A program made the translations under genes and the position numbers. Below, one piece after another: positions 42,805-53,460 of a stretch of DNA of 64,000 nucleotides. This DNA is from Sclerotiophoma versabilis. Its lineage: Eukaryota > Ascomycota > Dothideomycetes > Pleosporales > Didymellaceae. The notes under the pieces are model-generated. The model saw nothing but the letters and a program-made list of their open reading frames with translations, was not told where the DNA came from and made no database searches. How positions within the stretch are numbered: position 1 is the stretch's first letter; each line of letters begins with the position of its first letter. The stretch spans positions 496,001 through 560,000 of the forward strand of contig JAAROD010000044.1 in assembly GCA_012274445.1 (NCBI GenBank). Direction: 5' to 3'.

Positions 42805-44586
42805 GCTACTGGTACCTACACTATACCAAGACCCTCCTAGCGACCCGACCCTACCCTGTGCTTTCGCCATACGTGCAGCAACCCTGCAGTTTGGTGCCTT
42901 CCTTTCTCTGCCGGCGCGCGCAGCGGCAGTTCAGCTCAAATTGCGTCTGCTTTGTCAATCATATTCGCTCACCATCACGAATCTGAGCATGCATATGGCT
43001 TGCTTGTGTACCGACACAAGCGATGATTGTTTCTTGATAATCTGTAGCTCATGTTGTGTTGGTGAGCCTTGTCATGAGGCTTGCAGGCTTAGAACCAGGG
43101 CGAGCTATCTGTCACTGGCATTGATGTGGAATTATAACGCGTGGAGGAAGGCTGCCATGTCCGGATTTTTCAATCCTCATGGTCTGTGGTAAATGGCCCA
43201 TTCCCTTTTGATGGCCATGCCGACCATCCCCAGTGGGTGCTGAAGCGTCGAAAAGCATCCTATGTTTTGCACCATGTCTTGCGTGCTCTGCGCCCTTGAG
43301 GTTGCAGTCATGAACCCGCATCGTACAGTGTGACTGCCATGACAAGTACAGTTGCTTTCGATAGCCGATGATTCGGGTCCGAATTACGTACAACAACTTC
43401 ACGATTGACACCCTGGATCTTGAGCCTTGCGCTGGGATGTCTACAGAAGTGAATGACCAATCTAATCAAGAGCCGTGGTAATGTATAGCTTTCACTCTTC
43501 TAGCTTCGCCCAAGCTATATCAGCTACTCAGTTCCAGCACCGGCTGTCTTTGACTCCTCAGAGTTTGAATCCTTCAGATTCTTCGGACCATTTTGGAATC
43601 ACATCAACTAATTGCCGGTCATGACAGTGCTGTACTGCACCCCAAGGTCAGGATGATGCAACACTCGTATACGCCATTAACGTCGTCGGACCCAACAGCC
43701 TGCAAGCTGTGCTCCGGAGAACAAAGATCCAGCGCTTAATGAGGATGTCGAATTTCGTGCGCGGTCCGAATAACGGCTGCAGGCGTGCGGATGGGGCCGC
43801 TTGCAGTGTAGTGGATGGTGATTTCAGAGAATGCAGGGCGATTCGCTGGGCATGTTGAGGTACTGACTCAAAGGCCCTGATTTACAAACTTGCAGGAGGT
43901 TGGCCTTGTATGGGCTTTGTGGCAATGGCCCCTTGTTGACGAAGACAAATACCACAAACATCTCGGCTCGTATCATCGGGACCTGCGAGATGACAACCTT
44001 GAGCTGCGATCTTCAGAGGCGGCGACTACTATCGGGGTACCTGGCTTGGAAATTTTCTACCCAAACGAATTCAAGACTGATATTCGGAAGGGCTTCTCAC
44101 GTCGTGAACACACTCGACTCAGAAGTGGTTGTCAGGCATCAGGCGCCGACTACCGCAAGATTTATTTCAGGTCCTAGAACAGAAATAACGCGCGGTAAAA
44201 ACAGGTCTGGAATTTAGAGTTGCAGCCAGGATTCCTTGATCTCCTCAGCAATGTCTCGAAACGAGGAAGGATGGTTATGTAAGAGCGTGGAGGCACCACC
44301 TCGGGACCTTATAGGAAACATGGCGCAATCGCCCACAGCGCAGGATCGCTATTTTACCCCCGGCTGAGACACGAAACTTTTGAGATGGCGACATGCAGTC
44401 AGAATGCTAGCGCAATGCCGGGTGACATCGTTGCCTTCTAACGCTGCCATTCTTATAGGGTAGCACACCATCGCGCCCGCTCTGCGGCACCAACACGTCA
44501 GCTATCGACCCCCGGCGGTTCGTCCAAGCTTCACCATCACCCACAAACCCTTAACCACATCGCAACGGACCAAAGCAACGAAAACC

Positions 44587-44613
44587 GCAAATCGCAGATC
44601 GCAAATCGCAGAT
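44587..44613. repeat. 14-bp direct repeat in the bZIP 5' leader
   Basis: GCAAATCGCAGATC at 44587-44600 is repeated at 44601-44613 with only the last base missing or changed. It ends at the upstream ATG of the bZIP leader. Confidence 0.75.
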
Positions 44614-44704
44614 GGAGAGGAATGTCGGAGAGCTATCACTCAACGTTTGGACAGCAGATCTTCACCGACGTATCTGCGAGTGGGAATTCGTCTGGACGTG
44701 ATCG
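44612..44704 (+). promoter_or_regulatory. overlapping upstream open reading frame of the bZIP gene
   Basis: An ATG at 44612 lies 10 bp before the bZIP start in another frame and stays open for about 30 codons, running past the main start. If it is within the transcript, scanning ribosomes reaching it first would reduce bZIP translation, a known control mode for Gcn4/Cpc1-class factors. Its presence is seen; its use is inferred. Confidence 0.45.
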
Positions 44705-45675
44705 TTTCGAGATGCTCGACGCAACTACATTCTACCACAACGACCGCGACTATCAAGCCCCAGGGACACTGCGTCTATCAGGACAAGACAGTAATTATGC
44801 ACACGCTCACCCTTTCGCATATGCGTCGCACAGCGGCCCGCCATCGCTCCCGAGTAAGCGCGCCCTTTCCTACCATATTCCTTCCCTGTGTTCGAAACCT
44901 CACAGATGGCCTATTATCTCTTGGTAGCTCTCTCTACTGCCAGTCCCTGCTTATGGTTTGTATGTCCATTCCCCTGGGTTACCGGCTCTGCATGGCGTCA
45001 TTTCCGAGGCAAGCACGCAATGTCACGTGAGCACCACACCTCAAGGGACATTCACCAGCTTAGGTAGGTGCCTATGCAGGATACCTAGGGTACTGATGGT
45101 CAAAATGAGCTCTAAGTTATCGACGCGCAGCGATCGTTTCGGATGTCCTTTCGTTCTCATTTTCCATGATGGCACGACCACTGACGCGCTCTCAAGGCCT
45201 GCACACGATGCCCCCTATGTCGACACACCTCCCGTCACAGTACGAACCCGATGTCAACATACTCGATGAACTCCAAGGCTTCTCTCCAGTTACGGCTGCC
45301 TACAATATGAACGCATACCGTACTCCTTATCCGGACAGCAATGCGACTTCGACGTCATCAGCCACGAGCCCTGATCCACAGGTTGGCATGATGCCAGATC
45401 AAATTATTGTCGAGGCCGACGAAGATAAACGAAAACGCAACCAGGCAGCATCCGCACGTTTCCGGCAGAAGAAAAAACAGCGGGAGCAGCAGTTGATGGA
45501 AACAAGCAGAGAGATGCAGGAGAAGACGAGGAAACTAGAGTCTGAGAATGAGGGTTTGCGAAAGGAGAATTCGTTTTTGAAGAAGCTTCTCGTCGAGAAG
45601 GTCGACCACATGAGTGAGGAAGATAGAGAGATGCTGCTGAAAGTGACAGGGGAGGCGCTGAAGAGGGCCTCGTGA
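44622..45675 (+). CDS. bZIP transcription factor (Cys-3/MetR/Zip1-like basic region)
   Basis: Two exons, 44622..44853 and 45197..45675, give 236 aa; the 343-bp intron (GTAAGC...CTCAAG) is long for this window but joins PSLP to LHTMPPMSTHLP in frame. The N-terminal part is Ser/Tyr/His-rich. The bZIP domain is near the C-terminus: basic region DKRKRNQAASARFRQKKKQR at about residues 152-172 with the NxxxSARFRxKKK signature, followed by a leucine zipper (LESENEGLRKENSFLKKLLV). That basic region is typical of the fungal sulphur and amino-acid regulators Cys-3/MetR and Zip1. Targets cannot be assigned here. An overlapping upstream frame and a 14-bp leader repeat precede the start. Confidence 0.88.
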
Positions 45676-46694
45676 ACGCTGTTGAGGTCCTTCCTGACCC
45701 TGGTCTTACCTTCCACAGCATGAAGGCATGTGAGCAGCTTGGGGGATTGAGAGGAAATTATGATTGTTTTCATTACTTGATACACAAGGCAAGGCGTTCA
45801 GGGACACTATCCGGATCGACTTTTTGGGGTCAGAACTGAAGTGGCATTTTTGGCGTGGGTACACTACACCCGAATTTACATCATCCCTGCGGACACATCT
45901 AAATTGTGCAACGCTGTCACATATATGTCTGAAGCATGCATGTACTACTTGGACCTTGGATACCAAACCTTCAACGCAACGTGACTAGCGACTAACACAT
46001 GGACAATGATATGTACAGGTTCTTAGAACAAGACTAATTTACACTCAGCATCGGCCTTCTATACAACCCAGCAAGCCGTCAACCAGTTTTTATCGTCTTA
46101 CGACCGACACAGCACACCCAATTCTACCCTTCGCACAAACTTACTGCCACATCCACATAACCCTGACATCCGGAAGCTCAGGAACAAGTGCGGGGCTAAT
46201 CTACGCACCAAACCAAAAAGGTACAGTGTCTCTCAACGTAGATAGCCAAGATAACGGATTCGGTCTAAAAGTTGGCGGCTCGGTACGCTTTAGCCGTCCA
46301 ATGGGGCTGCGCTACTCGCAATGTGTATGCATTCAAATCAGGACCTGAGATTTGATATTATATGTGGTTTCACACTTGGCTCACAGGATTATCTTCATCT
46401 GTGTGTGACAAGCAAGCACTTCTGAGGCATTTTGCACTCGCGCTGCGTCATCCTTTATTAAGACGCTATGCGTAGACATATGTATCGTGTTGCGTCTTGG
46501 ATAGCTCTACAAACAATGCTTTACATAGGCTAATCAAAGCCAAAGGAACGCCGTGCTTGACAAGTTTCGCTATGCAGTATGAAATTCAAATTCAACGCTT
46601 GACCTAATGCGCCACTACCCGCCATCCTGACCGTGTCCAGTAGGGCCCTGTGACATATCTGTGACGTATTAATGATTTCTCTCAAAACTCGAAG
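45676..46694. other. gene-free stretch between convergent bZIP and CDF genes
   Basis: The 1.0 kb contain only short shadow frames; nothing is recognisable. Confidence 0.4.
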
Positions 46695-48163
46695 TTAGGT
46701 GTACTCACAATCAACCGTCACAAATGCCCTATCAACCTCACTCAAACCCTCCAAACAATACTGTAACGTCTCCGCAACGTCATGAGACCTCCTCAACGGC
46801 GTGTCCTCAGGCATCAAGATATCGATCTCAACGCATACCCCATCTCCAGCATGGTACGATTTAATGCTCTTAAAACCCTCGACAAGCGGCCCGAAGCGGT
46901 ATGCCATGAATGTGAGCTTGCGGTTCGTGCGGTCGTTGGCGGCCTCGCCTGTCAGTCGGGTGACATTCTCAAGACATGTGCCTGCCCAGTCGTAGATGAT
47001 GAAGAGCGAGAGGATGCTGGCGCCGACAGGATCCAGCCACCAGACGCCGACTTGATGACCTATCAGAGGAAATAGCAGAGAAAGTGTGTTGAAATACACG
47101 TCGGTTTTGCAGTCCTGCGCCAGAGCCTGAACTTGTGTTGTTTTGACTCTCGCGCAGCCGATCCAAATCGTGCCCTTGACTACAATAGTAGCTACCATGG
47201 CGAAGATGGCAGCAGGTGGGAGCGTGGCTACATCGTGTTCGCCGCTTGGCAAAAGCTTCTTCACAGACTCTTGGAGGATTTGGAGGAAACTAATAACCAT
47301 GATGATCGAGAACACGAGAATTCCGAGGGGTTCAAGACGTCTGCGACCAACAGGAAACTTCTTTTTGAGTTTGTCCAGACGCCAGCCCACGAGCCTGTTA
47401 GTGGTCCAGATGATGACAGTGCAGAGCAGGTCAAGCGCTGAATCAACCAGAGAGGCAATTAGGGAGAGCGAACTCGACCAGATGGCCGCAACACCTTTTG
47501 CGGCGAGCAGGAGCATGTTGACAGCAACGTTAATCTACATTCTGTGAGTCCAGTCTTCAGAATATTAGAGCCTGTCACACTTACGTTGATTGCCCATCGC
47601 ACGTGCTTAGCTGATCTTGCTCGTCTCTCACGTTCGTCGTTTGGTAGAAAGGGTTCAAGTGCTTCGCCGCTGTTCCCAAGTGGTCCTCGTTCTTCGACCA
47701 CACCATCGCCATCGGTGTCTCTGGGGTGCATACTGTCTAGAATGTCATCCGCGAGCGAGGTAACAATCATGTCTACTTCTAGCCAATCGTCGAGACGGCT
47801 GTTCTGCTCTTCGTAAAAAGCTCGAACCTTCTTGTTTCTGATGCTCTTGAGCTGTTAAATCTTGGTCAGTATCTGGTGCTACAATTGTTCTTTTTGCAAT
47901 CTTACGCTCTCTTCACTCTTCCTGTACTTCTCCAGAGCTTCATGGTCCACGTTGTCGATGAGTTGCTTCTTCATTTCCGCTGTTCGGTTGTCTTGGATGG
48001 TGTTCTGGATTACATCGCGAAACCTTTGACGTGGTTTCACTGGGTTGATCGAGCCGTATGCAGCCTCTAAGTCGGTGCGGTCATACCCGTTGGTCTTCTT
48101 TTGCGATTCATTTCCGTAGAACGACCCTGACGTCTCGAGTGCTCGTCTTCTACCTCCAACCAT
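46695..48163 (-). CDS. cation diffusion facilitator, Mn-type (DxxxD)
   Basis: Three exons, complement(46695..47534, 47585..47851, 47906..48163), give 454 aa. The N-terminal 175 residues are cytosolic and charged (TAEMKKQLIDNVDHEALEKY, SIRNKKVRAFYEEQNSRLDD). The membrane part has about six helices. The metal site in TM2 is SLVDSALDLL, an Asp-x3-Asp (about 206-210), and TM5 has AQDCKTDVYFN, again Asp-x3-Asp. Asp in the first position, instead of the His of zinc transporters, is the mark of Mn-CDF members. KKFPVGRRRLEPLGI is the usual loop between helices. The C-terminal domain contains HAGDGVCVEIDILMPEDTPL and HDVAETLQYCLEGL. It would move Mn(II), or Fe(II), out of the cytosol into Golgi, vacuole or outside. 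Introns are 50 and 54 bp. Confidence 0.9.
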
Positions 48164-48968
48164 CTTGTCAGCTGTTCTCTTTTCTTACTTGAAGTTTCCT
48201 TTGTAAATACAGGGTTCGCACTCGAGGTCACAGTGGCAGAGGATGAAAGGTTACGATGGATGTCACACGAAGGCCGTGCAAGCCTCAAAAGTCAAAACTT
48301 TGGCCAGGCGCATGAGTCCGCATCATCAAAAGGGCAAGCACTAACCTGCCCAGGTCAAGACTTGGTCTGCCCTTTGCAATTTGGCAGGCTCTTAGTGATG
48401 CTTGCGTTGTCGGGAACGATTAAGTTGGCTCTATGATGTCACCCAGCCTAGTTCGCACGTAGCGTCCGCATAGATCGCCATCTCCGTCACCCCATGTCAA
48501 CTGCGATCTGCCGTCGCTTGGCAGGCACCATCCGACTATTCAGCTATATTGATTTGTGTATTTTACGTGCTGATACGATTGGAAGTGCGTATATTGTAGT
48601 CGTGAAGCTGCTTCATCAAGGTCAGGCCGTGGTGTTCTCTATTTCCAAGATTGCAGGTGCTGACGTCACCCACGCCGCAAAACCCCCGAATTGACGGCGC
48701 TGCCGCTTGAAACGAGAAACGAACCAGAGGGCTGGGTCTAAATATTTGACCGTTGTGAACGTTTCTTGTTAATGAGCTACTCCTGTTATAATTGACAACT
48801 CTGCCGAATCTCCCTGCCTGTATGCAATCTTTGTTGAGACAGAACAGCTGGAACGCGATGCTCCCAGTACCATCACCTCTTCCTTTCTTCGCGTCTCTCG
48901 CAGTGACGAGATACTTGCTCAAACTTGGCATGTGGAAACTACGCAGGGAAAGCATTGTAAAAAACCGC
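48164..48968. other. gene-free stretch between the CDF promoter and the end of ERG4
   Basis: About 800 bp forming the CDF promoter and the ERG4 3' flank. Only short frames; nothing recognisable. Confidence 0.4.
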
Positions 48969-50710
48969 ATTAGATGACATACTTTGATATGTCAGCCTTG
49001 ATTCGTAGGACAAGCGTAGGGCCGTGACTTACTGGAACGAAAAGATAGGGCACCTCCTTCTCGTATTGAGTCCAGGCGTCCCCGTACTTTCTACGACATC
49101 TCGCAATGTCCCTTCGGGCTCGATGGATAATCATGACCATGAAAAAGACGAAGTAAAACCAAGGAAAGGGGCTCCTGAAAGACCTGTTAGCAATAATTTA
49201 TGACAACTGAATCTGGCAGATCGATGGGAGCAAGATCGTAACGAGATACAAGCAACTTACTTGAATCCGGTAATGAGACCCCATGACATCGAGAAGAACA
49301 TGTCAGGCACATAGTTCGGCTTGCGTACAATGGCGAACCACCCATCCACCATGATACGATCCCCAGCCTTCGTCTCGATTACACGGGGGTTCTCAATAAC
49401 CGTCCAAGGCATGTGGGGGAATGCCTTGCGCTTAATCAGTTGGCCGCGCTCCTGTTGACGGAACGAGTTCTTCTGGCCGTTAGACGAGTCCCACATCCAG
49501 TACATGAACAGGTATACGACGGTAAATATTAGCATTGCAGGTCGACTCCAGCGGTATTCAGAGGGTTCGTGATTAGCGAGGTAAAGTGCGCAGTGGCAGT
49601 AGGTGAACGGCACACCAGCCATGTTCCAGAACGTCAGGATGAAACCTAACTTCTCAAAGTACATATCCCTGCGCAAGAAAAGCATATTGTCAGCTAGTTC
49701 AATCAAAAGGGCCACTTCCACTGGAGATAAGATTGAAGAGAACGAGCAAGGAAGTGTCTGCGCGGTCTTCCACAGTCGTGCACTTACCAAGAGGTAATAA
49801 TCAGTTGCTCGGCTTTGGCGCAGGCGTTGGCGTAGATAAAATGCGCACCCAACAGGAACATGACTTCCGCCGAGACATAGCCGTAGGTCTCGTATTGTCG
49901 CGCTGCCACTGAGGCAGTGATGAGAAATAGGATGAACCAGGGAATTCGGACTTCGTAAAACATCTTAAAGTCCAGAATACCAATTCGAGGGTTCAGTTCG
50001 GCACCCATGAAAAAGTCATAAATGGGATATCCTGTAAGACGATGAGTCCTACCACGAAGAACGGCCTGAACATAGACGATGATGCTGTTGAGGAAGCCTG
50101 AGAGTATCGCTACGGTCATAATGGATCCGAACTCGTCAATGAGCGTGTATAGGGGGAATATGCCGGTAACATGGAGCACAGCGGCGATGGCGAGAGTCGC
50201 GTACCAGCTGGTATAGGCTGAACAGTAGTACGGGAGCTTCTTGCCGCCTTCGTGGCGTAGGGGCCGGCCTTGACTCACCACGCCAGGCATATAGCAATAC
50301 CTTGGAGGTGTCAGCCGGGAAAACCTCTTGAATACTTAAGACAGGCTAACTTACATGAGTGCCTCGAAAATGAAGAACGTCCAATATACAGCCCAAGCCT
50401 TGGCTGTGGGGTATGCCCCCTCGAAGACAAGATGAGCCAGGTGGTGCGCGAAGTCTCCCCAGGTTTGAGTGGCCTCTGGCATTGGAAATTGGCCATCATA
50501 GTAGGTGGCGCCGATCCACATGTACCACATAAGGAGAGGGAAGCCAACCATCAAAGACGCTGCTCCGAAAGAACCGCCGAATTCAAACTCATCAGATTCG
50601 CCATCGGTGTACTTGGGTTTCTGTTCGGTCTCCTGCGAGGAGGCTGCTAGAGTAGTGGCGTTTCGCGGAGAAGTTACACTACGATCCTTGACCGTGGTGG
50701 TTACGCCCAT
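48969..50710 (-). CDS. ERG4: delta(24(24(1)))-sterol reductase (last step of ergosterol synthesis)
   Basis: Five exons, complement(48969..48980, 49033..49174, 49261..49668, 49788..50300, 50355..50710), give 476 aa. It reduces ergosta-5,7,22,24(28)-tetraen-3-ol to ergosterol with NADPH in the ER membrane. It belongs to the ERG4/ERG24 sterol reductase family, with eight or more hydrophobic helices and the family blocks [75 protein letters not shown], and [18 protein letters not shown]. The C-terminus VPYLFVP-YVI is completed by a 12-bp terminal exon (Tyr-Val-Ile-stop) after a GTAAGT donor; without it the frame would run on into non-family sequence. It is divergent from the Zn2Cys6 gene across 779 bp. 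Confidence 0.93.
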
Positions 50711-51489
50711 GTTGGCGGGTACACGGATGGCAAGATTTGACCTTCGAAAATGGTAGGTAAAAGAGTTGGAGGCAAGAGAGTAGACGGTAAGATCAATTAG
50801 AGAAGGTGATCTCTACCAATAATGCGGATCAGATAAGAGAGATGCAGGAACAATCTGCTCCGTATAGATGCATCGTGGAAGATTTGAAAAAGGTACGCAT
50901 TGTACCTCATATAGGAACTGATGCAGCGACCTGGGTCCACTGTCATTTCGCGCCAGTACAGCATAGCGCAAGCTTGGACACTGTTCAGGAAACTCCGGCT
51001 TACATTCAGGGGTCGACAAGTACACACAAAATGACCATCAGGTTGTACGGGTACGACTTTTACCGTGGTGCTAATATCGGCTATGGTCGGAAGGTCACAG
51101 CGAGCGAGCCGCTAATGAGGCGTTCTGAGACTTAGTGGGGCAGGCAGTTAACAGCGAGCCAACCAAAAGCTGGTCCGACATTGCGGGTCTGACAAGCGGC
51201 AAGGGGAAGCGATTCGACGAACACTCATCACAACACAACATCCTTCGCCCTTCTAAACAACATCAGGACAGGGGTACCTCAAGATAGCCTACCTAGACGC
51301 GGTTCGCATGCCTGTACCTTTGACTGCGGACTTTCAGCTTGCTCAAGCAAGTGTTATGTACAGAACCTGTGTCCACGTCCCGATAAAGCGAGACGGAGAA
51401 AAGAAGGGAATGAAGAAGACTTGGGGCAGTACCTGCTGAGGCTCAGTGTTTACCATACACTTAGGTCGTACCATACACTGGGGCTAAGC
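50711..51489. promoter_or_regulatory. divergent promoter between ERG4 and the Zn2Cys6 regulator
   Basis: The 779 bp lie between two divergent starts. A plus-strand frame at 50806-51135 has no family. No clear CGG-inverted repeat of fixed spacing was found here. Confidence 0.4.
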
Positions 51490-53355
51490 ATGAGAAGGCA
51501 GCGTACTAAATGCTTTACTGGGTGCTGGACCTGCCGATCGCGTCGAGTCAAGTGCGATGAGTAAGTCCTATCTGCAGCAATCTCGGTGTCCCAGAACAGT
51601 ACTAAGTCAGGTCTTGCGCGCAGAGGAACTCCTGGATGCCAGCGTTGTTGCCAGATGGGTGTTTTATGTGAAGGTTACGGCCTCCGTCTGAACTGGGTGC
51701 AATACAACCCACACGATACAGCAGACTTTGACCTGGAACACTCTCACCGCGAAAGCTCCAAACAGCCAGAACCCAGAGTATCCAGAAGATCTTTGGCCTC
51801 TTTTGGTGCTTCTACATCTCTTGCGCGTCTGCATTATTCAGAACTAGACGCTATCTTAACTAGACTCGACGAATGGCGTCCTGGAGTCTCGTTGAAGCTA
51901 GAAGATGGAGCGTTCTGCGTATTCACTGTGCAGCCATCTGCACCAAACGGCTCTGAGACGAACACACCTTCCCTTTACCCCTCACGTGGCACCACTCCGA
52001 CTGTGAATACGCCTGACCACTACGTGTTGTCCGTGATTGAGACGCCTCATCAGGGAGACGATAGCGCACGTCATGACCTAGTTCAGGCTTTTGAGGACCT
52101 TCGTGGGGATCCGGTATCCGCTGCCCAGACTCTCCCACACCTCAAAGAAAAAGACCGACTTGCTCAACCGCGCCATCTAGATACCTTATCTATGCCGTCA
52201 AAGCAGAAACGGCTTATTCATCACTGGATCACATTTACTAGCCGTAAACTGGTATTGATCGATGAGGCTCATAATCCATGCCGCACCATGATGCTGCCAA
52301 TGGCGTTGAAAGGCCTTGTATCTCAATCAGAAGGCTCAAATGCCGATGTCGCCATATTCCATGCTCTGTGTGCATCCGCCGCCTACAATTTGTTTGAATT
52401 GTCTGAGCGAAGCAATGAGCAAGATAGGGTTCTTGCTCTGTACCATGACAATGAAGCCGTCCATCACCTTCGACACAACCTGGCACGAGCGGATGAGCAT
52501 CGAGATCAATCTTTCGCTATGGCCATCATGGCTTGTATCGCTGTTGAAGCTGTTTCCGGTACAACACAAAGATGGCGAACACATGTCTCTGGCGGCTTGG
52601 CTTATCTAGACCAGCTGCAATCTCAAGGCCTACCTGAAGCTGCCCTGTCCGCGTTTCGTCAGCACATGGTCAAAATGGCCATCCTATGTGGCCTGCCTGT
52701 ACCAGATCATCTCAAAGCTTTTCTGCATGACGAGAGTGGAGCTTCAGACGGCCTGGAGTTCACTTTCCCTTACTATGGCGTGTCGAGATCCTTTCTACGA
52801 GCCCACGACCGCATCAACACTCTATTGACAAACGCGCCAAGGAAAAGAACATGTGTGCAGGAGAAGGAGCTTGATGCGTTTGAACTCCAACTGTATCTCG
52901 ATTTTCCTGGACTTTTACCTCAAAGTTCGTTGCCGGTAGCGACCAATGCCACCAATGGCATTGTAGTCCATCACACTTCCATGGCCTTCTACTACGCTGG
53001 GCTTGTCTTCTTTCAGAGAAGTGTACGTCACGCTCCGGTAGCAGTAGTTCAAGATCTTGTGGAGTTGGGTTTACAAGAACTAGAATCCATTGATCGCGTT
53101 GGTCAGGGCGCGCTGGGTTGTCTGATGTTGTGGCCTGTGTTAGTCCTTGGAGCCGAGTGTGACGGACCAGAGAGACAACACCGTATGAAACTGTGGTTCA
53201 AAGCCCAACGTAGGCTCGGTTTCAGGAACTTAGTGGTCCTAGAAGACCTCGTTGCGACGGTGTGGAGGGCTAGAGCCGATCTCATCATGGACAAGGGCGA
53301 TGTAGACTGGCGACAGGTCATTGCAAAATCTCAGTTTGACGTGTTCAGGCTCTGA
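51490..53355 (+). CDS. Zn2Cys6 (fungal binuclear cluster) transcription factor
   Basis: Two exons, 51490..51560 and 51624..53355, give 600 aa. The zinc cluster is split by a 63-bp intron (GTAAGT, TACTAAG branch, GCGCAG). Splicing gives CFTGCWTCRSRRVKCDEGTP then GCQRCCQMGVLCEGYG, a standard C-x2-C-x6-C-x6-C-x2-C-x6-C. An earlier acceptor at 51599 would make a 39-bp intron and an over-long 14-residue loop, so I rejected it. The rest matches the fungal-specific regulatory region: KQKRLIHHWITFTSRKLVLI, LCASAAYNLFELSERS, FAMAIMACIAVEAVSG, GALGCLMLWPVLVLGAEC, and the C-terminal RVQRRLGFRN-like AQRRLGFRNLVVLEDL. It is the probable local regulator of the neighbouring P450 genes. Confidence 0.9.
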
Positions 53356-53460
53356 CGTATACCTTGTATCGCGGGTGTATTGTCTATCGTCTATGATTGC
53401 GGCACCTTTAATATCTTCTGCATCAGACTCGGCATGGAGAGGTTGCGTGAGCGCGAACAC

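Larger units (their letters stand above)
42260..44621. other. gene-poor stretch with a minisatellite
   Basis: About 2.4 kb without a recognised gene. It contains the 9-bp minisatellite at 42769-42804. Frames at 42740-43192 (it reads through the repeat) and 43890-44177 are unlike known families and the latter lacks an ATG start. The right 200 bp are the bZIP promoter and leader. Confidence 0.45.

Noticed and set aside
51561..51599. 39-bp intron in the Zn2Cys6 gene using the ACAG at 51598
   Set aside because: It is shorter than every other intron here and leaves 14 residues between the third and fourth cysteines; the acceptor at 51623 gives a 63-bp intron, a TACTAAG branch and the standard six-residue spacing.
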